Source: an uncultured Dialister sp. (GTDB taxonomy: Bacteria; Bacillota_C; Negativicutes; Veillonellales; Dialisteraceae). Taken from it: a stretch of DNA of 15,004 bases. The stretch lies in assembly GCA_900557365.1 (NCBI GenBank), contig UPXR01000015.1:1-15004 (forward strand), read 5' to 3'. Positions within the stretch are counted from its first letter, which is position 1; each line of letters begins with the position of its first letter. Of this stretch, positions 1 to 7,015 are shown piece by piece. The position numbers and the translations under genes were made by a program. The notes below the pieces were generated by a model. That model saw only the letters and a list, made by a program, of their open reading frames with translations. It was not told the origin of the DNA and ran no database searches.

Positions 1-1608
1 CAGGTCAAAGGTCAAATCATTGGTAAATATACGATTCTCATGACTTTTCAGAATTTCAGTCGTATCCGGATACTTTTCCCGATAATCCTCAGAAAGCCAG
101 ACCCACAGAGGAATGCGTGTCATATCAAAGGAAAACCGACCTGTTCCATGTGTATATTTCATATCTTCCCCATGATTGGAAAGATAAATCACTGCATCCG
201 CCTTCAACTGATTCTTTGCTTTTTCAAAGATTTTCTCCAGAATTTTATCCGTATAAGCAACGGATGTATCATACGCCCGAATCCGTTTGCCCTCTCCGGG
301 TACATCCAGTTCCCTGAAATCTGCAGGATAACGATCCTCATAACGGATATGACTGCCTATCATATGCACCACAACAAATGATTTTTCAGCGGTTCCGATT
401 TCATCAAACAAAGGCAAAAGATTTTCATCCGGAGCCATTCTTCCCTTCGTCCCGCGAAATTCATTTGCTGTATGACTGATATACCCCGCCAGATCCCCGC
501 TTTCCGCCTGATTGGTCAGCCACCACGTCTTAAATCCCGCCGCGCCGGCAATATCTATCAAGGAAACCAGGTGTTCCCGCCCGCTGCGTCCATACTGATC
601 CATTCCGGTCAGGAGTTTTTCCAAAACACGTGTCGTCTGCGTAAAACAGGAATAGGCATGCGAAAAGAAATACCATCCCTCTTTCCCCTTCTGCTCTGAT
701 TCCCACGGAGTTGTTTCCGCAGGATATGCTGGATTGAATACCTTCATATGATCCCGATTGGCGCTTTCTCCAATCAGCAACACAACCGTCCCGCATCGGC
801 TGTCTTCTCCTGACAGTTTAAGATTTTTTACATTTTCCCGGTGTGCGGCAATATCATCTTTCGTTTCCTTAATTGACTTTTTCGCCAGACGCCATTCCTT
901 AAAAGGATAAGATTCCCGAAAATACCATACGAAAAGGAATAGATTTAAAATTCCCGCCGCCCCTGTAATCCATAAATTTTCTCCCGAAAGAACCGGATTT
1001 TCTGTATAAGAGAGAGCAGCCGCATAAAACAGCAGGCCGGCTGCCAATGCCAGAATCCCTTTCAGAATCCGGCCGTATCCCAGCTGCTCCCGTACAAACT
1101 CACCGGATTCTTTCCCATTGCTCAGCAAAACGGGAAGCATATCCTCTTCATGAAAGGGAGAACCGAAAACTGCTCCATATATTCCGTAAGAAATAGCGGA
1201 CGCCAGAGAGTAAGTCATAATGACTCCAACCGTGATGTAAAGCCAAGGACTGTCCGGAAAATGACTGAACAACAGAAACAGCAAAGAAGCTCCTGCTGAA
1301 CCTGCAATGAACTGACTTTTTACGCGGGATAATTCCTGATCCTCTGCTACAGAAGAATGGCCCCGTACCCACATATAGGGCAGCGTCCAGAGCAACAGGA
1401 AGAAAAGCGAGGGTAAAAAAGTCCCCTGTAAAATACTGCTTCCTGTTCCCCATGAGGACAGAAAAAGCAAAAGAAATCCCCATACACCCATCCGCAGGCT
1501 GCGCCATTTAGTTACATGAGCACATCCAAATAAATTTCCCGCGGTATAAAGAACCAGCATCAAAAAAGCCGGTGCTCCCGCCAAAAGCAGCAAACTTCCC
1601 AAAGCCAT
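1..1608 (-). CDS. Polytopic sulfatase-fold envelope transferase (phosphoethanolamine transferase-like), 3' end beyond the window
   Basis: The frame is open from the ATG at 1608 to the left edge, giving 536 residues without a stop. The N-terminal part (about residues 1-240) has roughly seven hydrophobic segments. A periplasmic sulfatase-fold domain follows. It shows GESANRDHMKVF with metal-ligand-type Glu281, SCFTQT with Thr323 aligned to the EptA-type nucleophile, KTWWLTNQ, HMIGSHIRYEDRYP, YDTSVAYTDKI, SNHGED around 477-482 and TRIPLWVWLSEDY. Family members move phosphoethanolamine or a similar group onto lipid A, core sugars or other envelope glycans. The usual SDHGE metal motif reads SNHGE here. 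An in-frame TAA lies seven codons upstream of the chosen ATG. An AAGGAAAGG ribosome site sits about 14 nt upstream, which is rather far. The gene is third after pgi and an LPS glycosyltransferase, which fits a role in LPS core decoration. Substrate and exact subfamily are not resolved. Confidence 0.88.
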   Translation of the reverse strand, partial: MALGSLLLLAGAPAFLMLVLYTAGNLFGCAHVTKWRSLRMGVWGFLLLFLSSWGTGSSILQGTFLPSLFFLLLWTLPYMWVRGHSSVAEDQELSRVKSQFIAGSAGASLLFLLFSHFPDSPWLYITVGVIMTYSLASAISYGIYGAVFGSPFHEEDMLPVLLSNGKESGEFVREQLGYGRILKGILALAAGLLFYAAALSYTENPVLSGENLWITGAAGILNLFLFVWYFRESYPFKEWRLAKKSIKETKDDIAAHRENVKNLKLSGEDSRCGTVVLLIGESANRDHMKVFNPAYPAETTPWESEQKGKEGWYFFSHAYSCFTQTTRVLEKLLTGMDQYGRSGREHLVSLIDIAGAAGFKTWWLTNQAESGDLAGYISHTANEFRGTKGRMAPDENLLPLFDEIGTAEKSFVVVHMIGSHIRYEDRYPADFRELDVPGEGKRIRAYDTSVAYTDKILEKIFEKAKNQLKADAVIYLSNHGEDMKYTHGTGRFSFDMTRIPLWVWLSEDYREKYPDTTEILKSHENRIFTNDLTFDL

Positions 1609-1615
1609 TCTTATA

Positions 1616-1686
1616 CATGTATCCTTTCCTTATTCAATCAGGCAGCATGTACCTCAGCATGATTTATTTCCCTGTCCGGATACATG
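1616..1686 (-). promoter_or_regulatory. Nine-base inverted repeat spanning the glycosyltransferase-sulfatase gap
   Basis: Positions 1616-1624 (CATGTATCC) and 1678-1686 (GGATACATG) are perfect reverse complements separated by 53 nt. In the minus-strand transcript the downstream arm includes the last bases of the AAGGAAAGG ribosome site of the sulfatase gene. Folding could therefore partly hide that site. The enclosed stretch also has a direct repeat of CAGCATG. The 83-bp gap shows no clear intrinsic terminator. Any regulatory role is inferred. Confidence 0.35.
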
Positions 1687-1691
1687 ATTTC

Positions 1692-2687
1692 CTACTTCTT
1701 TTCGCTTAATTTGCATCCCAGGTACTTCACATAAAAGCCGCACATCTTTCCGTACTCTCCATGCATCCGGGCCGTACGGGCCGCCTGATGGATATTCTTA
1801 CTGCCCTTCGGCGGCACCAACTGCACATCCTTCCAGGGAGAATGGGCTTTGATTTCTGCATATTCCCGGACCGCCGGCCAGTCCTGCACCCAGCTGTGCC
1901 AGGGCTTGCCGTGACCGGCAAAATGAATGATCACCTGCTTCCGGTAATCCTCATTCACCGGCTGCTTTCTGAACAGAGACTGCCGGTCCAGATTGTACAG
2001 GTAATTGTACTTTCTGTCGATGTACAAACACTTCCCGTCAAGCATTTCATTGTGAATGTCCTGATCATGATGGGAAAGACGTTTGCCCACTCTCTTCACA
2101 TTTTCCTCCGCCCGCCGGACGATATCATCAAACAGCCCAGCCTTCATCCAGTCTTTGACATTGATGAGCATCATGCCTGCATTGAAATACCGCTTCGTAT
2201 GCACCCGCTCTGTCTGGAGCTTTTCCTTCCGGTCGGAAACGACAGCGACCATATTTCCCTTGAAATCCAGATCCCGCAGATATTTCAGGGATCCCCGGCA
2301 CATCATATCTCCGTCCAGATACAGGACGCGGTCGGTCTGCGGCGCCAGAGTCGGCGCTACCAGGAAGCGGTAGAAGAAAGCCGCGACTCCATCGGAAAGA
2401 AGCAGTGTTTTGAAACACCGGTCATCGATCTGGTGGATTTCCACGGGGCTGTCCGTAATACCGGCCAGCTCTGCAAGCTGTTCCTTTTCAAAACCAGTCA
2501 TCTGATTGACAAAGAAATGGAAGCAGATGTTCATATCCCTGTTATGGCTGCCCACCGTCAGGGCTGCAATGCCCATATGGGGAATATAATCCTCTGTCCC
2601 CGTAAAAGCAACATGAAAAGCATCCTTCGGGACGGGCCGTCCCAGGTGAACGGTATCGATGACCGCATGAAGAAGGGGATTTGCCAT
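1692..2687 (-). CDS. Family 8 LPS glycosyltransferase (RfaJ/WaaJ type)
   Basis: This is a 331-residue retaining glycosyltransferase of family GT8, which adds galactose or glucose from a UDP-sugar to the LPS core at the cytoplasmic face of the inner membrane. The metal-binding DxD motif is visible as YLDGDMMC (Asp125, Asp127). It is followed by the YFNAGMMLINVKDW segment and by HHDQDIHNEML. The C-terminal metal and UDP-contact segment reads HFAGHGKPWHSW. The tail from SPWKDVQLVPP to the end resembles the small C-terminal domain found in LPS-type GT8 enzymes. The ATG lies 1 bp after the pgi stop, and the ribosome site (AGGA) is inside the end of pgi, so translation is probably coupled. It is followed by the envelope sulfatase. 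The sugar and acceptor cannot be read from sequence. Confidence 0.93.
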   Translation of the reverse strand: MANPLLHAVIDTVHLGRPVPKDAFHVAFTGTEDYIPHMGIAALTVGSHNRDMNICFHFFVNQMTGFEKEQLAELAGITDSPVEIHQIDDRCFKTLLLSDGVAAFFYRFLVAPTLAPQTDRVLYLDGDMMCRGSLKYLRDLDFKGNMVAVVSDRKEKLQTERVHTKRYFNAGMMLINVKDWMKAGLFDDIVRRAEENVKRVGKRLSHHDQDIHNEMLDGKCLYIDRKYNYLYNLDRQSLFRKQPVNEDYRKQVIIHFAGHGKPWHSWVQDWPAVREYAEIKAHSPWKDVQLVPPKGSKNIHQAARTARMHGEYGKMCGFYVKYLGCKLSEKK

Positions 2688-2688
2688 A

Positions 2689-4086
2689 TCAGTTTTCCTC
2701 GTGTTCCATAATATACGACTTCAGCTCGCTGTGCAGGATTTTCTTGTAATCCTCTACACCGGGCTGATCAAAAGCATTGACATTCTCCAGAAAGCCCTCA
2801 TAAGCAATCGTCAGGCAGAAGAAATAAAGCAGCGCTCCCAGATGGGCCGGATCCATCTTTCCCAGGAAAATATGACAGCTCATGCGGTGCTCGGCAGCCA
2901 GTGCCTCTTCATTGGCATGGCAGGCCGCTTCCAGCATGCGGCTCATGGGCACACGCCCGGTATGTCCGTCCTCCGTGCAGAGAGCTTCCAGATCCTTTCC
3001 CGGTTCTTTGACGGAAATAAACTGGAGCAGCTTATTTTTTCCACCCTGCTGATGCTCCTGCGTCAGGGAATGCATATCCGTCGTTCCCACCGCCGACACG
3101 GGAGTCCGCCCGTTATATACGATATTTCCCGCATTGTCATATTTCTTGCCCAGAGATTCTCCCAGAAGCTGCGCATACCACCAGCCGACAGAGCGAAGCG
3201 CTGTTCCGTACGGCATGGTCACTTCTGCGGTGATTCCGTATTCACAGGTTGCAATATATTTGAGGGCCGCCAACAGCAGGGCAGGATTCTTTTTCGGATT
3301 GTTGTCCCGGCAGGCCTCTTCCACTTCTCTTGCACCGGAAAGGAATTCCCGGACGGGAATCCCGAGCAGTGCCGCAAAGACCAGCCCTACCTGAGAAAAT
3401 ACGGAAAACCGTCCGCCGATGCCGTCCGGTACGGTGAAGCAGGGCATATGCTGCGCCCTTGCATCAGCGCGGAGCCAGCCCTTTTCCTTATCTGTTATGG
3501 CCATTTCCGTAATTTCACAGAAGGGGGAAAGCAGCTCCTTCAGCACGCGGAAAGCCGTAACCGGTTCCAGCGTGGTGCCGGACTTTGAAATGATGAGAAG
3601 CAGCACCTTCGGCTTCCTGTCCATATGGGAAGCGCAGCGTCTGATTTCCTCTGCCAGCTCCGTCAGCTCCACCGGATCCATATTCTTTCCGGCAAAGTAC
3701 ACCTTCGGATAGCCGCCTCGCTCTGCCCGGGTCCGTTCATTCCAGTAGGTGCCGCAGAAAATATCAAAAAGCACCTGATTTCCCAGATAAGATCCGCCGA
3801 CGCCGATGGAAATGAGGACATCCTGCGCTTTGCCTGTTTCTCCCAGATGAAGAAGTGCCTCTTTTTCCTCTTCATCGATCAGCCGGTTCTCCTCGAAAAG
3901 ATAGGGAAGATGCGGAAAAAGAACCGCCGATCCGTCCGGTCCGATGCCGTCCCGGCGCAGTTGATCCATTTTTTCCGCCGCACTGCGGATTTTCTCTCCG
4001 TATGCGGCAAGATCCTTTTCCGTCACGCTCCAATCCTTACCCAGAAGCCGGGAAGTATCAATAGAAAGCAAATCAGAAATGTGCAT
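2689..4086 (-). CDS. pgi: Glucose-6-phosphate isomerase
   Basis: This 465-residue protein interconverts glucose 6-phosphate and fructose 6-phosphate in the cytoplasm. Its length suits the shorter Firmicute form. Visible motifs are SIGVGGSYLGN (about 93-103), the phosphate-binding ISKSGTTLEP (166-175), and the signature GIGGRFSVFSQVGL (222-235). The catalytic Glu310 is in QLLGES, His339 is in TTDMHS, and the second signature FDQPGVEDYKK (439-449) carries the active-site Lys448. An AAGGAG ribosome site precedes the ATG by about 11 nt. It leads an apparent operon with an LPS glycosyltransferase and an envelope sulfatase. That would place hexose-phosphate supply under the same promoter as LPS core assembly. 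A consensus extended -10 is found about 190 bp upstream. Confidence 0.97.
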   Translation of the reverse strand: MHISDLLSIDTSRLLGKDWSVTEKDLAAYGEKIRSAAEKMDQLRRDGIGPDGSAVLFPHLPYLFEENRLIDEEEKEALLHLGETGKAQDVLISIGVGGSYLGNQVLFDIFCGTYWNERTRAERGGYPKVYFAGKNMDPVELTELAEEIRRCASHMDRKPKVLLLIISKSGTTLEPVTAFRVLKELLSPFCEITEMAITDKEKGWLRADARAQHMPCFTVPDGIGGRFSVFSQVGLVFAALLGIPVREFLSGAREVEEACRDNNPKKNPALLLAALKYIATCEYGITAEVTMPYGTALRSVGWWYAQLLGESLGKKYDNAGNIVYNGRTPVSAVGTTDMHSLTQEHQQGGKNKLLQFISVKEPGKDLEALCTEDGHTGRVPMSRMLEAACHANEEALAAEHRMSCHIFLGKMDPAHLGALLYFFCLTIAYEGFLENVNAFDQPGVEDYKKILHSELKSYIMEHEEN

Positions 4087-4134
4087 AAAACCTTTTACTC
4101 CTTAAATCCCATTTTCTCCCCGCAGCCGGGAAGA

Positions 4135-4182
4135 CCGGAATCCGTTTCCCTTCAGGAGCTTTAAAAACTCCTTCCTTTCCGG
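4135..4182 (-). other. Nested inverted repeats in the pgi leader
   Basis: In the untranslated leader of pgi, an outer pair (CCGGAA at 4135-4140 with TTCCGG at 4177-4182) encloses an inner pair (AGGAG at 4154-4158 with CTCCT at 4168-4172). The inner loop is A/T rich. The minus-strand RNA could fold into a two-step hairpin. The stems are short and the bulges unequal, so this may be chance. No known riboswitch was recognised. Confidence 0.22.
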
Positions 4183-4275
4183 CCTCCGAAATCCGGCAGC
4201 TATGCCTCCGCTGCAAATATCAACCATAATTCTTCTTACTTTATTTATATTTTATAAATTCAGAGACTACAGGGT

Positions 4276-4284
4276 ATTATACCA
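4276..4284 (-). promoter_or_regulatory. Extended -10 promoter for pgi
   Basis: The minus strand reads TGGTATAAT at 4284-4276, a perfect TATAAT with the extended TGn element. The -35 position holds no good TTGACA match, as is usual for extended -10 promoters. It would start transcription near 4269 and give a leader of about 180 nt. The core lies in GGTATAATACC, itself an 11-bp near-palindrome. Confidence 0.6.
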
Positions 4285-4294
4285 TATTCCGGGA

Positions 4295-4306
4295 CAGGAT
4301 ATCCTG
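4295..4306. promoter_or_regulatory. Perfect 12-bp palindrome over the pgi -35 region (operator candidate)
   Basis: CAGGATATCCTG is a perfect 12-bp palindrome. It occupies the place of the -35 element relative to the TATAAT at 4276-4281. A dimeric repressor or activator binding here would directly affect pgi transcription. The rest of the 4087-4469 intergenic region shows no gene. No regulator family can be named from this sequence alone. Confidence 0.35.
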
Positions 4307-4412
4307 CCGAAAGCTACGCCGTTTTCCCGACCGTGAAAGCAGACTGACTTCTTCCCGGACAGGCACAGACCGCCCAAATCATTTTCTTTCATGATTTTTT
4401 CAGTTTCCATGG

Positions 4413-4418
4413 TAGAAT
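4413..4418 (+). promoter_or_regulatory. Possible -10 element for the crotonase-esterase pair
   Basis: TAGAAT lies about 50 bp upstream of the start codon at 4470 and differs from TATAAT at one position. No convincing -35 element is present at 16-18 bp. A promoter in this area is expected because the upstream gene is divergent. Confidence 0.3.
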
Positions 4419-4469
4419 ATAGACAGCTTTGAATTTCTTATCAGGTTACCGATCAAGGAGGACTGAACC

Positions 4470-5267
4470 ATGGATTACACCAGAATCAAAGTGAAAACAG
4501 AAAATTTCATCGAAACCATTACTCTGGACTATGCCCCCACGCTGAATGCGCTGGATCTGCAGATGGCGACCGAGCTGGAGGATGCCCTTCATGCCGCCGA
4601 AGCAGACTCTGCTGTCCGGGTCATTGTCATCACCGGTGCCGGAAAGGCTTTTTCCGCAGGCGGCGACATCCGGTATATGAAGGCCCACTGCGAGGAGCCC
4701 GACTTCTGTGAAAAATCCATGGCGCCCCTGGCAGGAAAGCTCTCCGAGGTTGTCCTGTACATGAAAAAAATGTCGAAAATCATTCTCTGTGCCGTAGCCG
4801 GCGCTGCTGCAGGAGGCGGAGCCAATCTGGCACTGGCATGCGACCTTATCTTTGCTGCGGACAATGCCAAATTCCTCCAGGCTTTCGTAGGCATCGCCCT
4901 CTGCCCCGACACAGGCGGCGGCTATCTCCTGCCCCGTGCCATCGGCTCCTACCGCGCCTTTGACCTGTTCGTCACAGGCCGCCCCGTCAAGGCGGACGAA
5001 GCACTGGCAATCGGTCTGGTCAAGCAGGTTACCACGAAGGAAGACCTTCTCCCCACGGTCTATGCCTTTGCACAGAAGCTCACCGAAGGTCCCCTCCTGG
5101 TTTACCGCAATACGAAGCGCCTCATGTACTACAGCCTGTACGAAGGCTTTACCAGATTCATAGAACACGAAGCAGGACTTCTGGCGGAATGCTCCGGCAG
5201 CGAAGACTTCCGGGAAGGCATTACCGCTTTTCTGGAGAAGAGAAAGCCCCAGTTTAAAGGAAAATGA
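4470..5267 (+). CDS. Crotonase-fold enoyl-CoA hydratase/isomerase family protein (PaaG-like active site)
   Basis: This is a 265-residue member of the crotonase superfamily, which acts on acyl-CoA thioesters in the cytoplasm. The CoA and oxyanion-hole segments are clear: GKAFSAGGDIRYM (about 58-70) and AGAAAGGGANLALACDL (about 110-125). Of the two glutamates that define classical enoyl-CoA hydratases, one position holds Asn119 (GGGAN) and the other, in FLQAFVGIAL, is not acidic. Asp147 lies in CPDTGGGYLLPR, as in PaaG-type epoxyphenylacetyl-CoA isomerases and some enoyl-CoA isomerases. An isomerase or other activity is therefore more likely than simple hydration. A strong AAGGAGG ribosome site precedes the ATG by about 8 nt. 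The stop overlaps the next start as ATGA, so the two are co-translated. No other acyl-CoA genes are nearby, so the pathway is unknown. Confidence 0.88.
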   Translation: MDYTRIKVKTENFIETITLDYAPTLNALDLQMATELEDALHAAEADSAVRVIVITGAGKAFSAGGDIRYMKAHCEEPDFCEKSMAPLAGKLSEVVLYMKKMSKIILCAVAGAAAGGGANLALACDLIFAADNAKFLQAFVGIALCPDTGGGYLLPRAIGSYRAFDLFVTGRPVKADEALAIGLVKQVTTKEDLLPTVYAFAQKLTEGPLLVYRNTKRLMYYSLYEGFTRFIEHEAGLLAECSGSEDFREGITAFLEKRKPQFKGK

Positions 5268-5953
5268 AATCGATTCATCAGCTCGGCCCGCTGACCCTTA
5301 CCCTTTGCGGAGCAGACCGTCCTTCCTCGGTGTGCTGCTTTCTTCTCCCGGCTGCCGTGCCTGAGAATTTGGCGGAAATCGGGGAAAATCAGGATGCCGC
5401 TTTCCTCTTTCTCACCGGTATGGATTGGAACCACGACCTTTCCCCCTGGCCCGCTGAGGGACTCTTCCCCGGGCAGGACTTTGCCGGAAAAGGGCTGGAT
5501 TTTCTCCGCCGGCTTCGGGAGGAAATCTTCCCCTATGCAGAGGATCAGCTGCAGGTACGGGATCCGGTTCGTTTTCTCGGCGGCATTTCCATGGGCGGTC
5601 TCTTTTCGCTCTGGGCCGCCGCAGAAGGATTTCCCACGGACGGCATAGCCTCCCTGTCGGGCTCCCTCTGGTTCGACCGCTTCCTCCCCTATCTGGAAGA
5701 GCGGCCGATGCCGTCCCGGCTGAAAAGGGTATACCTTTCTCTGGGGAACAAGGAAAAGCGCACGCGGAACCGGCGGCTCGCCTCTGTGGAAGCCTGTACG
5801 GAAAAAGCAGCAAAGCTTCTCCGCAGCCGGAATATCGAAACGGTCTTTCAGAAGAACCGGGGCAATCATTTCGACTTTCCGGAGGAACGGCTTGAGGAAG
5901 CCGTCCGGTACCTTCTGACCGGGAAGGTATGGAAAGGCCCGCACAGCCTCTAA
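5264..5953 (+). CDS. Putative esterase of the alpha/beta-hydrolase fold
   Basis: This 229-residue protein resembles small cytoplasmic putative esterases of the esterase D / enterochelin-esterase-like group. The nucleophile elbow is GISMGG with Ser109. The segment DWNHDLSPWPAEGLF near the N terminus (54-68) is typical of this putative esterase family. SGSLWFDRF (132-140) follows the nucleophile strand. YLSLGNKEKRTRN (157-169) lies where the acid residue is expected, and GNHF supplies the probable catalytic His202. No signal peptide or membrane segment is seen. It overlaps the crotonase-like gene by four bases, so it may act on the same acyl-CoA or ester, for example as a thioesterase or acyl-transfer partner. 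That link is inference only. Confidence 0.82.
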   Translation: MKSIHQLGPLTLTLCGADRPSSVCCFLLPAAVPENLAEIGENQDAAFLFLTGMDWNHDLSPWPAEGLFPGQDFAGKGLDFLRRLREEIFPYAEDQLQVRDPVRFLGGISMGGLFSLWAAAEGFPTDGIASLSGSLWFDRFLPYLEERPMPSRLKRVYLSLGNKEKRTRNRRLASVEACTEKAAKLLRSRNIETVFQKNRGNHFDFPEERLEEAVRYLLTGKVWKGPHSL

Positions 5954-6003
5954 GGTTCCCTGTTTCTTTCCCGAAGAAGCCAAAAACTTTATTCCGAATG
6001 ATC

Positions 6004-6050
6004 AAAAGGCAGAAAGCAGACGGATCCCGTCCCACGCTTTCTGCCTTTTT
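6004..6050 (+). terminator. Intrinsic terminator after the esterase gene
   Basis: GGCAGAAAGC (6008-6017) pairs perfectly with GCTTTCTGCC (6036-6045) and is followed directly by TTTTT. The loop is 18 nt. An upstream AAAA run can extend the stem. It closes the crotonase-esterase unit. Confidence 0.88.
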
Positions 6051-6119
6051 GCTGCCCGAATATCTATGCAGTTCAGAGGATTTTTTCTTTTCTTTTCCCA
6101 CAAATCCTTCTGTTCCGTG

Positions 6120-6125
6120 TATAAT
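6120..6125 (+). promoter_or_regulatory. -10 element for the membrane protein gene at 6161
   Basis: A perfect TATAAT lies 35 bp before the start codon. The -35 position is poor (CCCACA at a 17-bp spacing). It sits after the preceding terminator and before a good AAAAGGAG ribosome site, so the gene probably has its own transcript. Confidence 0.55.
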
Positions 6126-6160
6126 AATGTACATAATACTTCGGAAAAGGAGACCTCTCT

Positions 6161-6838
6161 ATGGATATGCAGAATATCATCACCATCGTTCTTATTGTCA
6201 TTCTCACATCAATCGGCTTTTTCTCAGCCTACCAGATGACCCGCCTCGAGAAAAATGTAAAGACCGTCACGGGCCAGATTGTAGACGCCCACAAGACAGA
6301 CGCCACCTTCAAAAACCAGGAATTTCTTCATTATTTCCTGGCCAACGGAGATATCTGGCTGTCTGCCATGGATGAGAATTTCAAGAAAACCCTGAGCGTG
6401 CGGAAATATACCTGCATCTTCCTGATCGTGCTCGGCCTCGTCATGGCAGGATTCTCGGCCTATAAGGAAATCCTTGTTCTCGCCGTATACCCGATCCTTC
6501 TTGCTGCCGCTGCAGGAAAGCTTGCCCTGACCTATCGGAACATTGCCAAGGACGAAAAGAAGAATCAGGCTCTGGCTCTGGAAAAATACAAAACGCTGTA
6601 TCCGAAGGACCCCACCGTTCTTCATATTTCCGACCAGAAATCCCGGGATAAAATCGCCGGCTGGTACCAGGCAGCCAAGCGTGTCGCTGTCCGCACCGGC
6701 AAGCTCGCCCAGGGAAAAGCCGCTCTCGCCGCACAGAGAGAAAAAGAAGCCGGCGGAGCCATGCCGGTTCATCACGGAGGCATGCGGGGCATGCGTCCGC
6801 CCATGACACACGGAAGAGGAAAAAGAAAACACAGATAA
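6161..6838 (+). CDS. Membrane protein of unknown function with a basic Gly/His/Met-rich tail
   Basis: I do not recognise this 225-residue protein. It has an N-terminal hydrophobic segment (about 5-24) followed by a helical, charged stretch (26-80) containing LEKNVKTVTGQIVDAHKT. Two close hydrophobic segments follow (about 83-100 and 103-123), forming a hairpin with YKE between. The region from 126 to 195 is highly charged and probably helical. The tail from about 196 is low in complexity, with HHGGMRGMRPPM and ending GRGKRKHR. That composition could bind nucleic acid, acidic lipids or metal. The start is set by an AAAAGGAG ribosome site about 10 nt upstream. The gene has its own promoter and terminator, so neighbours give no functional hint. 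Confidence 0.8.
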   Translation: MDMQNIITIVLIVILTSIGFFSAYQMTRLEKNVKTVTGQIVDAHKTDATFKNQEFLHYFLANGDIWLSAMDENFKKTLSVRKYTCIFLIVLGLVMAGFSAYKEILVLAVYPILLAAAAGKLALTYRNIAKDEKKNQALALEKYKTLYPKDPTVLHISDQKSRDKIAGWYQAAKRVAVRTGKLAQGKAALAAQREKEAGGAMPVHHGGMRGMRPPMTHGRGKRKHR

Positions 6839-6843
6839 TTTGG

Positions 6844-6887
6844 AAAAGGCCGGAGGAATGCCGTCAGGGCTTCCCCCGGTCTTTTTT
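6844..6887 (+). terminator. Intrinsic terminator after the membrane protein gene
   Basis: GGCCGGAGGAA (6848-6858) pairs with TTCCCCCGGTC (6871-6881) with one mismatch and one G-U pair, and TTTTTT follows. An AAAA run lies before the stem. It starts only a few bases after the stop codon. Confidence 0.82.
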
Positions 6888-6922
6888 GATGCCGCTGCCA
6901 TGCAGGCCGGCTTTCTTTCCTG

Positions 6923-6931
6923 TGATATAAT
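6923..6931 (+). promoter_or_regulatory. Extended -10 promoter for mnmA
   Basis: TGATATAAT is a consensus TATAAT with a TGn extension, 85 bp before the chosen mnmA start. No good -35 is seen, as is usual for the extended -10 class. Transcription would begin near 6938. That keeps both possible mnmA start codons (6962 and 7016) inside the transcript. Confidence 0.58.
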
Positions 6932-7015
6932 AGAGCACAAATCCTTCGGACTTTCACCCCGATGCGGTTTCCCGGGAACATCCCCGGAAATGATGGTTAC
7001 AGAAAGGATGATTGT

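Noticed and set aside
1761..2711. A 316-codon plus-strand frame opposite the GT8 gene
   Set aside because: It has no family motifs and is fully explained as an antisense shadow of a clear glycosyltransferase.
4446..5983. Long minus-strand frames opposite the crotonase and esterase genes
   Set aside because: The plus-strand proteins carry full catalytic motifs and good ribosome sites; the antisense frames show neither.
6962..7015. An 18-residue N-terminal extension of mnmA
   Set aside because: The extension is not like MnmA starts, and the ATG at 7016 has a ribosome site and places the PP-loop at the usual distance.
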